This document shows, one piece after another, positions 1 to 8,928 of a stretch of DNA of 64,000 nucleotides (its first letter is position 1; each line of letters starts with the position of its first letter). Position numbers and translations under genes: made by a program. The notes beneath the pieces are model-generated. The model ran no database searches, was not told the origin of the DNA, and saw only the letters and a list, made by a program, of their open reading frames with translations. Location of the stretch: NCBI GenBank assembly GCA_943788935.1, contig CALSSE010000007.1, positions 415,871 to 479,870 on the forward strand. Direction: 5' to 3'. This DNA is from an uncultured bacterium. Its GTDB lineage: Bacteria; Myxococcota_A; Bradymonadia; UBA7976; VGTA01.

Positions 1-765
1 CTGGCTATCTGGTGGGCTGTCATGAAAAAAATAACTGAGTCTCTCGGCGAGCGTTGTCGATGTTGGTCTCATAGAATCTCGCTCATATCCTTCGACTCGA
101 TAGAGGAAGTGAGGAGACTGCAAGAGCCAAGAGAGAGCAAAGGTGAGCGCCTCTTGAGGACTCTTTAAGAGATCAAGCCCTCGACCTATGATGCGGTAAG
201 TCTGTTCCCACTCTTTGAGGTCGAGCTCCCTACCCCATAGCCGTTGAGCGGCGCTCTCGGTCACAGAGGAGAGACATGAGAACCAAGCAGCTCTCTCTTG
301 AGGTGAGGGAGAGAGGCTTGTGTAGTCACTATCGAGCTCTGATAGACAAGGATGGAGGGAGGAGATTAGACTTAGATTCGAGCTGATAGACGCGGCGAGC
401 TCTTCAGCGGCGAGAGCGAGCTGTTCGACGTCGCGATCAGTAGAGACACTCTTTGAAGTACCGAGAGCGATCGATCCCTCAATGACGAGATCCTTGGGTA
501 GCTTGCTGGTCAACTGCACCTGATCGCCAAATGCGTTGTGGACTCGCTTAATATACTGAGGCGCGGTGAGTCTGATCAAGCGAGTTGATAGTGAGCTCCA
601 CTTTAAGTCTGAGTACTCTTCTGACTCAATGTTTGATTCAACAGATGAGTCTAGTTCTCTCTCGGGGATGGTTGTTTCGGTCCCTAGTGAGTATTGATAA
701 GGCTCTCTACAGGAGAACGCTAGTAATACGGAAGCCACCAGCCATAAGAGACGAGTTAGAGTCAT
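1..765 (-). CDS. DUF1592/DUF1595-family lipoprotein (N-terminal part, cut by window edge)
   Basis: The reading frame stays open from an ATG at 765 to base 1, giving 255 codons, so the 3' end lies outside the window. An AGGAGG ribosome site lies at 773-778, well spaced from the ATG. The N-terminus is a lipoprotein signal: a hydrophobic segment followed by the lipobox LAFSC. Near the truncated end the protein reads LLQSPHFLYRVEGYERD and then LAERLSYFFHDSPPD. This matches the conserved DUF1595-to-DUF1592 passage of the planctomycete/myxobacterial PSD-type proteins (LLxSPxFLYRxE ... LSYFLWxSxPD). These usually end in further PSD domains and sometimes a cytochrome domain, which cannot be seen here. 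The family is periplasmic or surface-bound and its biochemical role is unsettled. Confidence 0.8.
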   Translation of the reverse strand, partial: MTLTRLLWLVASVLLAFSCREPYQYSLGTETTIPERELDSSVESNIESEEYSDLKWSSLSTRLIRLTAPQYIKRVHNAFGDQVQLTSKLPKDLVIEGSIALGTSKSVSTDRDVEQLALAAEELAASISSNLSLISSLHPCLSELDSDYTSLSPSPQERAAWFSCLSSVTESAAQRLWGRELDLKEWEQTYRIIGRGLDLLKSPQEALTFALSWLLQSPHFLYRVEGYERDSMRPTSTTLAERLSYFFHDSPPDSQ

Positions 766-865
766 ATACAGTCCTCCTAGTACATATCTTTATCAATGAC
801 CTACGATAGCATATGAATCGAGACTTCGTACATAGATGAGAGATCTTAATCGCTCATATGATCGA

Positions 866-3800
866 TTATTGAGGTTCGGCTTCCATCTCAATATACATCG
901 TTTTATCAGCGTACTGACTCAGCTGCTCGGGATCTAGATAGAGGTCATAATGACTAGGACTCCTCACCACAATAATCCCTGAGATCTTCATCGCGCAAAA
1001 CCCAACACCTTTGCATAGGACTTGACCGGAGGACTTTATGGAGAAGGTCGCACGCTCTACGTTGACTTTGACAGTCACGACGGGCCCATTTGAATCGGTT
1101 GTCTTACCTTTCGATGCATTGGCAATCGCGGTGTTGGATGCTGGTGCCTTAACCGAGGAGCGCTTCGGCTCAATCAATGGTGTGGACAGAGCTTGTGAAT
1201 CAACGCTCTTGAGCCATTTAGTGACAGGCCCTCGGAGCACAAAGAGGCAACCGACAAAGATAAGGAACCCCACTGTATTAAAGAGCCAGGAAGACGAGGG
1301 GGTTACCTTCGCTTGAATGCTAGAGATTCGGGCGCTCTGTCTTTGAACAGGGACTCTAGTGTTGATCGGAGTGCTCTTTCCCTCTGGTGGCTCAGTGGTG
1401 TTTTGAGGACCCCGCCGGTTGAAGGTAATCGGACCTCGATCATCTTCAAGTGAGCCCCTATAACTGTGGGGGAGAGGAGTACTCTTTATCTCTTGTGGTT
1501 GGGCAGGTAGAGGAGGAGGGAGAGGGGAAGGAGGAGGATGAAGTGACGTGAGCGAAGGCGGAGGTGCCAATGATTGAGCGATCTCCGATAAAACCTCATC
1601 GCTGCTACTATCGTTTGACTGTGGTTCGCGAGAGGAGCGGAGGGCAGAGGGAGGCTCTAACTTGGGTAGACGTGGAGGATCAGTAGGCGCTGAGGAATCT
1701 ATTTCTCTCCGCTCCTCTTCCGCTCGCCACTCTTTCAAGGGAGGAGAGATAGGTTGGCTGAGATTAACCGGATGAGAAGAGCCTTGTCGGAGATATTCTT
1801 GAGCATCAGGCGCTCGGGGGGCTCGGGATGCAAGACTGCTAGGGTAATGATATCGATCATGCACAGGGCTAGATCGATGTCTCATTCGTTGCGGGCGGAT
1901 AGACCCCTCTGAATAAGCATTATGAGAAGAGATCACTTGTGGTGGGGCAGAGACTTGATAGAGGTCTACGTTGATCTCATCTCTTGGTGGAGAGTCATGC
2001 TCTTGTTGATGTATGCGAGGCTCCTGTTGAGGGTCCTCATATTGCCAATCATATTCCTCCATTGGAGGAGAGAGCTCATGATGTCTACTCTCTGAGTGCC
2101 CTGGAGACTCGTAATGCCCCTCTTCTTGAGGAGGAGGATATGAGATAGAGTCATCAAAGATCTCATCATTCATAGGATCGTTATAGGCTGAGTGAGAGTG
2201 CGGAGAGCTGTATGTAGAAGATGAGTGATCGCTTATCAATGGAGCTTGCTGCGCTCTGACAGAGTGACTGATTTCTTGCTGATAATTATCCCAAACACCA
2301 CTTTTTTGAATCGCTCTCTTGGCGCTAGATGCTTGCTTCAAGTTCTGCTCATACATCACGGGAGCAGAGTGAGCGCTCGTGGTGATCCGACGACCTACCC
2401 CACTTGGCCTCTCATGACCGAGTGGAAGCTCTGCTAATGGGTGAGAGCTCACTTGCTCTCTCGGAGGGTCAAGGGCTTCAAGTTGCTCAGGCTTAAGCGC
2501 GGGCACTTCAGAAGTCATCTGCCAAGGGAGTGCTTGAGGAGAGGCAAAGTCAAGGTCATCAAATTCTATCGAGGGGATGTACTCAGTGATAGATCGCTCT
2601 GAGATCATGTCTACTATGATGAGCAACTTGAGTTGATTTTGTCTCCCCACAGTATGCGGATAGAGGATGATCTCGTTGGCGAGTCCACCGCTCTCTTCAT
2701 TATTCAGCCTGTGAGGACGTTTCGGTAAGGTCTTGTCGAGCTCGCGCAAGTCTTGGTAGAGCGCGTGAATCGGTTGAAAACCATCGAGGACCTCAAATAA
2801 CTTTCGACCGGTGAGACCGCTTTTCTCATCACCCACTAAGGCAGCTCTTAAGCGAGGGTGGGTATTGATCGCGACTCCGGCCACGGTGCATAAAAGTGGA
2901 GTCTCTGACCCTGCCGAAAATAGACGATAGAGAGCATTATTAGTTTCTTCTAGCCTCTTTTGCCTCACCATCAAGATAAACTGTTGGCGGAAATGAAATA
3001 TGAGATCGTCAAGAACCGTCATGGTCGATGAGGTATCAAGCCTAGCATTCTGGGAGAGGAGCTCTTTGCAGACTCGGCGAAATAAAGAGAGAGTGATCAT
3101 CGGGATCAAATCGAGAGGAGGATGAGTGAAGCTCAGCTGTGCTAGCTCTTCTAGAAAGCTATTGAATGAAGAGACGGGTCGCTTAGAGCTCAAATCGGCA
3201 AAGATCTCAATATAACGATCGACTTTGCGCTTAAGGTTATGGGTTTGTAACCTAGATTGATTGGGCCTCTCAGTAATCGTTTGAGTCCACAGTTGAGTGA
3301 GTCGCTCTCGGTTTTGAGTGAGGAAATTTGTTAGTGAGATAGGAGAGGTCAATAGGGGGGTAACAGAGGCGTCACCTAGAGAGACGTTCGGTTCTAGAGC
3401 TTGATGCCCTGCCATAGAAGCAGCAGAGCCTACATAACGACTTTGACTCTCTTGGGAGTTAGGCGCGAGGCTCAGGTTTTCTCGCTCGACCCGATGAGCG
3501 GTCCTCTGAACACTGCTTAAAAGTTGGTCAAGGGCTCTGCGAAGTACATCAGCGCTCTCTGGTCTCTCAGAAGGATTCTTGGCGAGGCAACGCTGAATGA
3601 GAAGATCTAACTTGGCGGGCGCTTTAATCGTGGGATGTTTATCTCTAAGTTTGGGCGCAGGCTGTTGATAGTGATCAAAACTTTTATCACCCGCTTTGGG
3701 TAATCGAGGAGGGTGACCCGTCAATAGAGTGTAGAGGGTCGCTCCAAACGCGTAGAGGTCAGTTTTGGCAGTGATCGGTCCTCGCTCCGCTTGCTCTGGA

Positions 3801-4363
3801 GCCATAAAATGATAAGTACCAATGAGGCTTGAGTCTCGGAGCTCTGTTTGAGAATGATTATGTTGAGTCGCTAAGCCAAAATCTAAGATCTTCACTCGCA
3901 ACGACGCTCTTGATGTACGCTGTAATTTGAATAGGTTACTAGGTTTAATATCGCGGTGGATAATCCCTAATTGGTGAGCCTCTGTAATCGCTTTAAGTAC
4001 TTCGATCATAATCTCGAGAGACTCTTCAAGCTCGAGCGGTCCATCGCGGTCGATCAAGGACTGGAGGTCTACTCCTTCGAGAAGCTCCATGATAATGTAG
4101 GGGACTCTATCGGGAGTTAAGGCGTATTTGATCACCTTGAGGGTTTGAGCGCTGTTGAGCTGCTCGGTGAGTTCTGCCTCTCTCCGAAAACGCTCTCTCG
4201 CTTGGGTGGACTGAAGAAACTCTTCTCTTAATACTTTAACGGCGACTCGTGTCTGATCACGAGTGTTTAACCCTTGCCATATATCACCCATACCGCCGCG
4301 TCCGATGAGTAGCTCTAGTCTCACTGAATCAATTATGGCGTTAGGGGCTATTCCGGGGCTCAT
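866..4363 (-). CDS. Multidomain Ser/Thr protein kinase with a C-terminal membrane anchor
   Basis: This 1165-residue protein begins with a complete Hanks-type kinase domain at about 13-285: the glycine loop GRGGMG (21-26), Lys43 in AVKVL, the catalytic HRDIKPSN (136-143), DFG (161-163) and APE (188-190). It should therefore be active. Next comes a helical region (FLTQNRERLTQLW...) that resembles RsbR-type N-terminal helical domains, then a PAS-like segment (INTHPRLRAALVGDEKSGL, GRKLFEVLDG). A very long Pro/Ser/His-rich disordered stretch leads to a single membrane helix (LFNTVGFLIFVGCLFVL) and a short Val-rich domain outside the cytoplasm. The arrangement suggests that cytoplasmic signals and an envelope-side domain are both sensed. 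The helical and PAS assignments come from reading only and are tentative. The substrate is unknown. Confidence 0.92.
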   Translation of the reverse strand: MSPGIAPNAIIDSVRLELLIGRGGMGDIWQGLNTRDQTRVAVKVLREEFLQSTQARERFRREAELTEQLNSAQTLKVIKYALTPDRVPYIIMELLEGVDLQSLIDRDGPLELEESLEIMIEVLKAITEAHQLGIIHRDIKPSNLFKLQRTSRASLRVKILDFGLATQHNHSQTELRDSSLIGTYHFMAPEQAERGPITAKTDLYAFGATLYTLLTGHPPRLPKAGDKSFDHYQQPAPKLRDKHPTIKAPAKLDLLIQRCLAKNPSERPESADVLRRALDQLLSSVQRTAHRVERENLSLAPNSQESQSRYVGSAASMAGHQALEPNVSLGDASVTPLLTSPISLTNFLTQNRERLTQLWTQTITERPNQSRLQTHNLKRKVDRYIEIFADLSSKRPVSSFNSFLEELAQLSFTHPPLDLIPMITLSLFRRVCKELLSQNARLDTSSTMTVLDDLIFHFRQQFILMVRQKRLEETNNALYRLFSAGSETPLLCTVAGVAINTHPRLRAALVGDEKSGLTGRKLFEVLDGFQPIHALYQDLRELDKTLPKRPHRLNNEESGGLANEIILYPHTVGRQNQLKLLIIVDMISERSITEYIPSIEFDDLDFASPQALPWQMTSEVPALKPEQLEALDPPREQVSSHPLAELPLGHERPSGVGRRITTSAHSAPVMYEQNLKQASSAKRAIQKSGVWDNYQQEISHSVRAQQAPLISDHSSSTYSSPHSHSAYNDPMNDEIFDDSISYPPPQEEGHYESPGHSESRHHELSPPMEEYDWQYEDPQQEPRIHQQEHDSPPRDEINVDLYQVSAPPQVISSHNAYSEGSIRPQRMRHRSSPVHDRYHYPSSLASRAPRAPDAQEYLRQGSSHPVNLSQPISPPLKEWRAEEERREIDSSAPTDPPRLPKLEPPSALRSSREPQSNDSSSDEVLSEIAQSLAPPPSLTSLHPPPSPLPPPLPAQPQEIKSTPLPHSYRGSLEDDRGPITFNRRGPQNTTEPPEGKSTPINTRVPVQRQSARISSIQAKVTPSSSWLFNTVGFLIFVGCLFVLRGPVTKWLKSVDSQALSTPLIEPKRSSVKAPASNTAIANASKGKTTDSNGPVVTVKVNVERATFSIKSSGQVLCKGVGFCAMKISGIIVVRSPSHYDLYLDPEQLSQYADKTMYIEMEAEPQ

Positions 4364-4541
4364 AACGTCAAAAACTCCAATGATAGAAACACTAAGGTGA
4401 AAGGGGGCATGGTGCGATGAAATCTTATAACTTGGTCAAGACCTTCGTCAAGCGATCGAGAAGAGATCATCATGATTGGGTAGAACTACATTAATATAAA
4501 ATCACATAACCTTGTCGTTTGTAACTTGGATCAAAGAAAGA

Positions 4542-6353
4542 CTAAAGAGATTTTGTATCTAACCTCACGCGAAAGAGCAGTCCATGCTGTCTTAAATATA
4601 TATCAAATAGTCTAAATATAGACTTTTGAATACTTATCTCTTTGGTCTGTGGGTTATTCGTTTTGTGATTTTTTGTTCTGTTTTGATAATCAATAAACTT
4701 TGCTCTCAGCCATTGGCTAAAGTTTGCGGGGAGAGATAACCAAAATAGAGGGTGTTTTAGAGAGTCTCTGTCCGCGCTGACTTTAGTGTCTATTGGTAGC
4801 TTTCTAGCATGTTGAGCCATGCTGTTTTGTGCTGACTGATGTTGTCCTTTGCCCCACTCTCCTACACTGATCATTAGTCGTTTTGGATTAAGAGAGAGCA
4901 ACAGTGGATTAAGGTTTGGGTTGAGATAGCTAATGTCCCTTAATTTACCATCGACTTGGTAGTGTTGCTTAGAGAGTGGTGGCGTCTTAGCGATAGAGGT
5001 GAAGAGGTTTAATAGAAGCTGAGGCGAAGGATAATAGAGTTCAAGCCACCCTGAAAAGTGGGTCTTAAGATTTTTATCTACAGCGGTCAGTGATTGAGCA
5101 GGCGCAGTCTGAGCAGGCACAGTCTGAGCAGGCGTAGTCTGAGATAGGTCATTAGCCTGTCGTTTTGCTGTCAATGTAAACCCATGGAGAGGGGAGAGGA
5201 GACTCTTGATGAGAGAGAACTGAGGGTTATCAGACATCTTAGTTAGAGAGTTGAAGTCGATGAGTAGAGGACAGCTCCAAGGCTGAGCACGCCATTGAAG
5301 TCCTCGCTCTTCGAGCAAGGTGATGAGCTGCCCAAAGTGCATTCGACTCCCGATACCTCCTGAGTTCTGACTCGTCTTGAGTGAGAGCGGAGGCGTATCC
5401 ACATTCTGAAGCTGACGGATCGACTCCATATGTTCTGAAGAGATGGTAAGATGAGTAAAGATATCGACACGATCTCCCTCTAGGCGGCGCATGCCCAAAG
5501 TGAGAGTTTGGAGTGAGTCTCCAATACTCCTAAGATCTTTCTCACAAGCGCTGAATAAGGGGTTAGGGAGACCTAAACTTTGAGCGCTATGTTTCAAGAT
5601 AGGAATAGAAGAACCGAAAAATAAATCGATGAGTTTTTGAAGACTGATAAATCCAGACGCCTTAGAGTGTTGTGGCAGTTGGCTAAATCTGTCTCTGAGT
5701 CTATCGGTGACATTCATGCTCTCTTCATCGCGGAGGAAGTAGGAGAGCAGGATAGGCTCTGCGGTCTTGGGGATTAGCGCCAAGTGAAGACGATGACCTG
5801 TGAACCTCAGTAAGAAAGTCCATCGCTTTAGAGGTCTCCGCCAATACCCTCTGCTTCCTTGATGAACCTCAACAAAACCATGCTCTAGAGGGCTAAGGTG
5901 CTTCAAGACCCAGGCCCGAAACTTATCGGGAGAGGGAACCTCTAAAATCAACGCCGGTGTGAGCCCTAGACCATATAGCCAGAACGCACTGGGCTGATCA
6001 AAACCGATGTTCGCTAGCTCTCCTTTTGACTTAGGAAGAGGGAGGTCTTTAAAAAATCGCCATATTGAGCGTTCTTCATCAGTCCAAGAGCTAGAGAGTT
6101 CATCAGCCTTAAGAGTCGCCGAGTTCCAAAGACTCTTGATTAAGTCAAATGTCTCTGCTCGCTGATGATCCACACTACTCTTCTCGAGAGTTTTCCATTG
6201 GGGTTCATAGCCAAAGATATAAGGAGTATCGCTGGGGATAGCGTCACTGATGAGCTTAGCTTTTGACTTATCCGACAGAGTTTGTGCGCTCGTTAACAGA
6301 GGAGCGATGAGGCAGATGCTGACTATAAAATAAAAAGACAGGGAATATTTCAT
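4542..6353 (-). CDS. Secreted protein of unknown function (signal peptide)
   Basis: The protein has 603 residues. The N-terminus is a classical Sec signal (MKYSLSFYFIVSICLIAPLL, then TSAQ) with a likely cut after the Ala of TSA. The mature part starts with IPSDTPYIFGYEP, which resembles the opening of large secreted proteins in related bacteria that begin with a 'P.DTPYxF' phrase; I cannot assign a family. A short repeat of the kind PAQT (about residues 400-418, near 5090-5150) breaks the middle. No enzyme motif is recognised. The start is supported by AAAGGAG about nine bases before the ATG. It is divergent from the sigma factor gene, with only 71 bases between the two starts, so the pair may share control. 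Confidence 0.75.
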   Translation of the reverse strand: MKYSLSFYFIVSICLIAPLLTSAQTLSDKSKAKLISDAIPSDTPYIFGYEPQWKTLEKSSVDHQRAETFDLIKSLWNSATLKADELSSSWTDEERSIWRFFKDLPLPKSKGELANIGFDQPSAFWLYGLGLTPALILEVPSPDKFRAWVLKHLSPLEHGFVEVHQGSRGYWRRPLKRWTFLLRFTGHRLHLALIPKTAEPILLSYFLRDEESMNVTDRLRDRFSQLPQHSKASGFISLQKLIDLFFGSSIPILKHSAQSLGLPNPLFSACEKDLRSIGDSLQTLTLGMRRLEGDRVDIFTHLTISSEHMESIRQLQNVDTPPLSLKTSQNSGGIGSRMHFGQLITLLEERGLQWRAQPWSCPLLIDFNSLTKMSDNPQFSLIKSLLSPLHGFTLTAKRQANDLSQTTPAQTVPAQTAPAQSLTAVDKNLKTHFSGWLELYYPSPQLLLNLFTSIAKTPPLSKQHYQVDGKLRDISYLNPNLNPLLLSLNPKRLMISVGEWGKGQHQSAQNSMAQHARKLPIDTKVSADRDSLKHPLFWLSLPANFSQWLRAKFIDYQNRTKNHKTNNPQTKEISIQKSIFRLFDIYLRQHGLLFRVRLDTKSL

Positions 6354-6380
6354 AGGCTAAGCTCCTTTAATGTTGCAGAC

Positions 6381-6392
6381 ACAATCGATTGT
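6381..6392. promoter_or_regulatory. 12-bp perfect palindrome between divergent genes (operator candidate)
   Basis: ACAATCGATTGT is a perfect dyad in the 71-base gap between the secreted protein (minus) and the ECF sigma gene (plus). Its position fits a shared operator, but a 12-bp palindrome can occur by chance and no regulator is identified. Confidence 0.25.
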
Positions 6393-6424
6393 TATGAACA
6401 CAGAGAGAGACTGTCGAGGTTAAT

Positions 6425-7091
6425 ATGTCAAGTCATCCACGCAAAGAGAGAAAGCGCCCGAGCGCTTCTTTAGTTGATCAGAGAGAATTTGAGCAGTTTT
6501 TTTCGTGAGCATTTTCGCTTCGTGAAAGCGAGATCGATGATGAGCTGTCACAATGAAGAGACCGCCGAGCAGTTAGCGCTTGATACTTTCGCTAGGGCCG
6601 CTCGTGCTTTTCATCGTTTTGACCACCGCTATCCCCAAGCATGGCTTAAGATGATCTTAAGAAATGTGGTTATCGATTTTTATAATAAGCAAAAGCGAGA
6701 GCGTGAGATCTTTGTGACGACTGAGTTCGATCTCATAGAGAAAACTCATCAAGAAGAAGAGAGTGTTCAGATGAGCTTATCTGACTATGAGTCGCTAGAG
6801 ATAGCGATCGCTCCCTCCAAAGATGACAGTCAAAGAGAGGTGAGTTCCCTTCAGATCTCTGAATGGAGTCAAAAGTATTTAAGTGGAGAACTTAAAGAGG
6901 CCTTAGAGTCTCTCTCTGATTCACACCGAGACATCCTCATCGCTAGAGAGGTTCTCGGCTATAATTACGCTGATATTAGTGACCTCTTCGAGATCAAAGA
7001 GGGAACCGTAATGAGCCGTTTGAGTAGGGCGAGAGTCTCATTACAACAAAACTTAATGGAGATCTCATCTCGAGGGAGTGAAGCTGTATGA
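6425..7091 (+). CDS. ECF-type RNA polymerase sigma factor, frame-split at a T7 run
   Basis: The body shows both sigma-70 domains: region 2 (HNEETAEQLALDTFARAARAF ... WLKMILRNVVIDFY) and region 4 (LSDSHRDILIAREVLGYNY, then VMSRLSRARVSL). The well-placed start is the ATG at 6425 (GAGG five bases upstream). It reads MSSHPRKERKRPSASL, then VDQREFEQFFS, and stops at TGA 6506-6508. The sigma body is in the frame one base over. Removing one T from the seven at 6497-6503 joins them into ...FEQFFREHFRFVK..., a normal ECF N-terminus. Without the shift, translation would have to begin at TTG 6474, directly after an in-frame TAG and without a ribosome site, giving 205 residues. The coupled zinc anti-sigma gene follows. 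A sequencing error, real slippage or a broken gene are all possible. Confidence 0.85.
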
Positions 7092-7240
7092 CCCTATATC
7101 AAAGCTCTGATTCGTTCCCCTCTCTCCCCTCTTCCCCCCCCTCTCTCCCCTCTTATTATTTGTCCATTGATTTCGATCACTTAGGATCTGTAAGCACTTT
7201 AAACATTAACGCCCTCTGTGAGAAAGGGGCTCATCAATGA
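7088..7240 (+). CDS. Small ORF bridging sigma and anti-sigma genes by ATGA overlaps
   Basis: A 50-codon frame starts at the ATG that overlaps the sigma stop (ATGA at 7088-7091) and ends at a TGA that overlaps the anti-sigma ATG (7237-7240). Such double overlap is typical of translational coupling. The product would be MTLYQSSDSFPSLPSSPPSL followed by a plain tail with no recognised domain. Its Pro/Ser part is encoded by a pyrimidine tract that includes eight Cs (7134-7141). It may be a real small protein, or only a coupling device that carries ribosomes to the anti-sigma start. Confidence 0.45.
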   Translation: MTLYQSSDSFPSLPSSPPSLPSYYLSIDFDHLGSVSTLNINALCEKGAHQ

Positions 7241-8226
7241 CCAATACAACATTATATTCACATGCGGAGTCACACTTAGAGGTTCTGGGATTAAAGCGAG
7301 CGCTCACTTTGGTAGAGCTCACTGACATCTTTAGTGATCTCCCTGATAACCTTTGTGAGCGCACCGCGCTCATGATGCATTTGTATGAAGACGGAGCGCT
7401 AGCTGAAGAGTTAACCTTTGAGATTGAGTCTCATCTGAGCGCTTGCCCTTTCTGCAAAGAACGTCTTAAAAAGAATAGCGAACTCGTCTCAGAGCTTGGA
7501 TCATCGATGACACTTCAGCTCGCTATCAGCGATCAAGAGGTCGATCAGAGCTTAGATCGATTCATGAGTCAATATAGGGCTGAACTCTTTGGGGAGATCG
7601 TATCTCATGAGGTTGAGCAAGAGAACCGTATCTCTCATTTAACCTTGGAGATCCCTCCCCCTCAAAAGAAAAATCGTTCTACAAGAGTGCAAGCCTTCGG
7701 TGGTTTGTTGTTCGCTGCAGCGCTCCTCTTTGCATACGGTCCTGCATTAATAGAGGGCCCGGTTGAAGAGGCTACCTACCCTGAAATCGAGAGTAGCCAA
7801 GGTCAAGCGGTAGGGGATGTGGAGCTCACTCTCAACCATGAGTCTTTTCCTCTAGCTAAGTTAATCGGTGCAGAGATGACCACCCAAGACCAATCCACTC
7901 GGGCAAAGCTCTTAGGAGTGACTCCTGTCTCTCAACAAGGTGCCACGAATGTCGCGTTGTATAGCTTGGACTTTAAAGGAGCAAAATACCAAATCGAGAT
8001 GACTCAAGCACGCTTACAGAGCGCTCAGGCTAAACGCTTATATGAACGTTTATCAGTGTCAGGAGAACGACTTGGAGAGCTCTCGATTAGGTCCATTCGC
8101 TCTGATAAGGTAATCTTCTTAGAATATGTAATCGATGGCCACCACGTTCAATGGGCGACCCATGAACTCGGCTCAGAAGATGTATTAAAACTCCTCGCAG
8201 AACAGCACTATCAAGAGACATTATAG
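7237..8226 (+). CDS. Zinc-type (ZAS) anti-sigma factor, membrane-bound
   Basis: The protein has 329 residues. The N-terminal domain contains HLSACPFC, the Hx3CxxC pattern of the zinc-containing anti-sigma (ZAS) domain that holds ECF sigma factors inactive. A single membrane helix follows at about 152-170 (AFGGLLFAAALLFAYGPALI), with a domain of about 150 residues outside that is probably the signal-receiving part; I do not recognise its family. The gene is third in the sigma / small ORF / anti-sigma unit, which is the standard arrangement for an ECF pair. Its last codons lie in the first unit of a 21-bp tandem repeat that continues past the stop. Confidence 0.85.
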   Translation: MTNTTLYSHAESHLEVLGLKRALTLVELTDIFSDLPDNLCERTALMMHLYEDGALAEELTFEIESHLSACPFCKERLKKNSELVSELGSSMTLQLAISDQEVDQSLDRFMSQYRAELFGEIVSHEVEQENRISHLTLEIPPPQKKNRSTRVQAFGGLLFAAALLFAYGPALIEGPVEEATYPEIESSQGQAVGDVELTLNHESFPLAKLIGAEMTTQDQSTRAKLLGVTPVSQQGATNVALYSLDFKGAKYQIEMTQARLQSAQAKRLYERLSVSGERLGELSIRSIRSDKVIFLEYVIDGHHVQWATHELGSEDVLKLLAEQHYQETL

Positions 8227-8267
8227 CACTATCAAGAGATATTATAGCACTATCAAGAGACGTTATA
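8205..8267. repeat. Three 21-bp tandem repeats across the anti-sigma stop codon
   Basis: Three near-identical copies of GCACTATCAAGAGACATTATA (8205-8225, 8226-8246, 8247-8267) differ at one or two bases. The first copy codes for the C-terminal residues (HYQETL) and the stop overlaps its end. The remaining copies fill most of the gap to the convergent gene. The cause is probably replication slippage. Confidence 0.9.
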
Positions 8268-8277
8268 ATGACCGATA

Positions 8278-8928
8278 TCAGTGAGCATGTCGTTCCATCT
8301 TAGGCCACCAAGGTCCCTTAATAATGTTACCTTGAGGGTCTAGCTGAATAACACATGTCTCGATCGTCTCTGATCTACCCTCCTGCTGATAGGGGAGTCT
8401 AGCGATAATAGAGGCGCTTACTTGGTCTCCAACTGGGATAGAGATCGCAGATATTGGGTGATGAAAGCCACTCACTTCAAAGTGTGATGGGCCGTAATGA
8501 ATGAGGAAAGCGTTTGGATCTCCGATCAGCTCATCATGGAAGCAGAGCTTTAATGTGTCAAAGACGAGTGGTCTTTCGGGAACAAGGAGCAGCTCTACAC
8601 TGCGGGTAAGAGGGAGCTCTATGAATAGATCTCTCTCGATCACAGATTGCCTCTGTGTCGCCAATCGACTTAGGATTGGATGTGGGTCGGCGACGGGGAG
8701 AGGTGGAGGGGAGAGTTCAATGATCGCTCGTTTGAGCGCACGATATTCATTAGCTTGGGCGACGATGGAGGTGACTCCTAAGCGCCATAAACTCCATAAT
8801 AAATTAGAGAGCTCAGCGCTCTGCTGCGAATTAGGGGTAGCGGTCTCGACATCTCCATGAGTGTTCACCGAAGTAGACATACTGATGATGGCGATGAGTG
8901 GGGTTTTATCTGATTGACGTGAACTCAT
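8278..8928 (-). CDS. Unrecognised partner protein of the MNIO-type enzyme
   Basis: The product has 216 residues. I place the start at ATG 8928 (MSSRQSDKTPLIAIISMS), because GGAGG lies just upstream and the start then overlaps the end of the preceding gene by 23 bases. A longer frame to 9036 would overlap by 131 bases and lacks such support. The protein is mixed alpha/beta with no signal peptide. It has a mid-region SPPPLPVADPHP, several His residues (FEVSGFHHPI, MERHAH at the end) and a closing GPWWPKM. It does not look like the DUF2063-type partners (TglI/MbnC class) that usually accompany DUF692 enzymes. The tight overlap suggests that the two act together. Function unknown. Confidence 0.7.
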   Translation of the reverse strand: MSSRQSDKTPLIAIISMSTSVNTHGDVETATPNSQQSAELSNLLWSLWRLGVTSIVAQANEYRALKRAIIELSPPPLPVADPHPILSRLATQRQSVIERDLFIELPLTRSVELLLVPERPLVFDTLKLCFHDELIGDPNAFLIHYGPSHFEVSGFHHPISAISIPVGDQVSASIIARLPYQQEGRSETIETCVIQLDPQGNIIKGPWWPKMERHAH

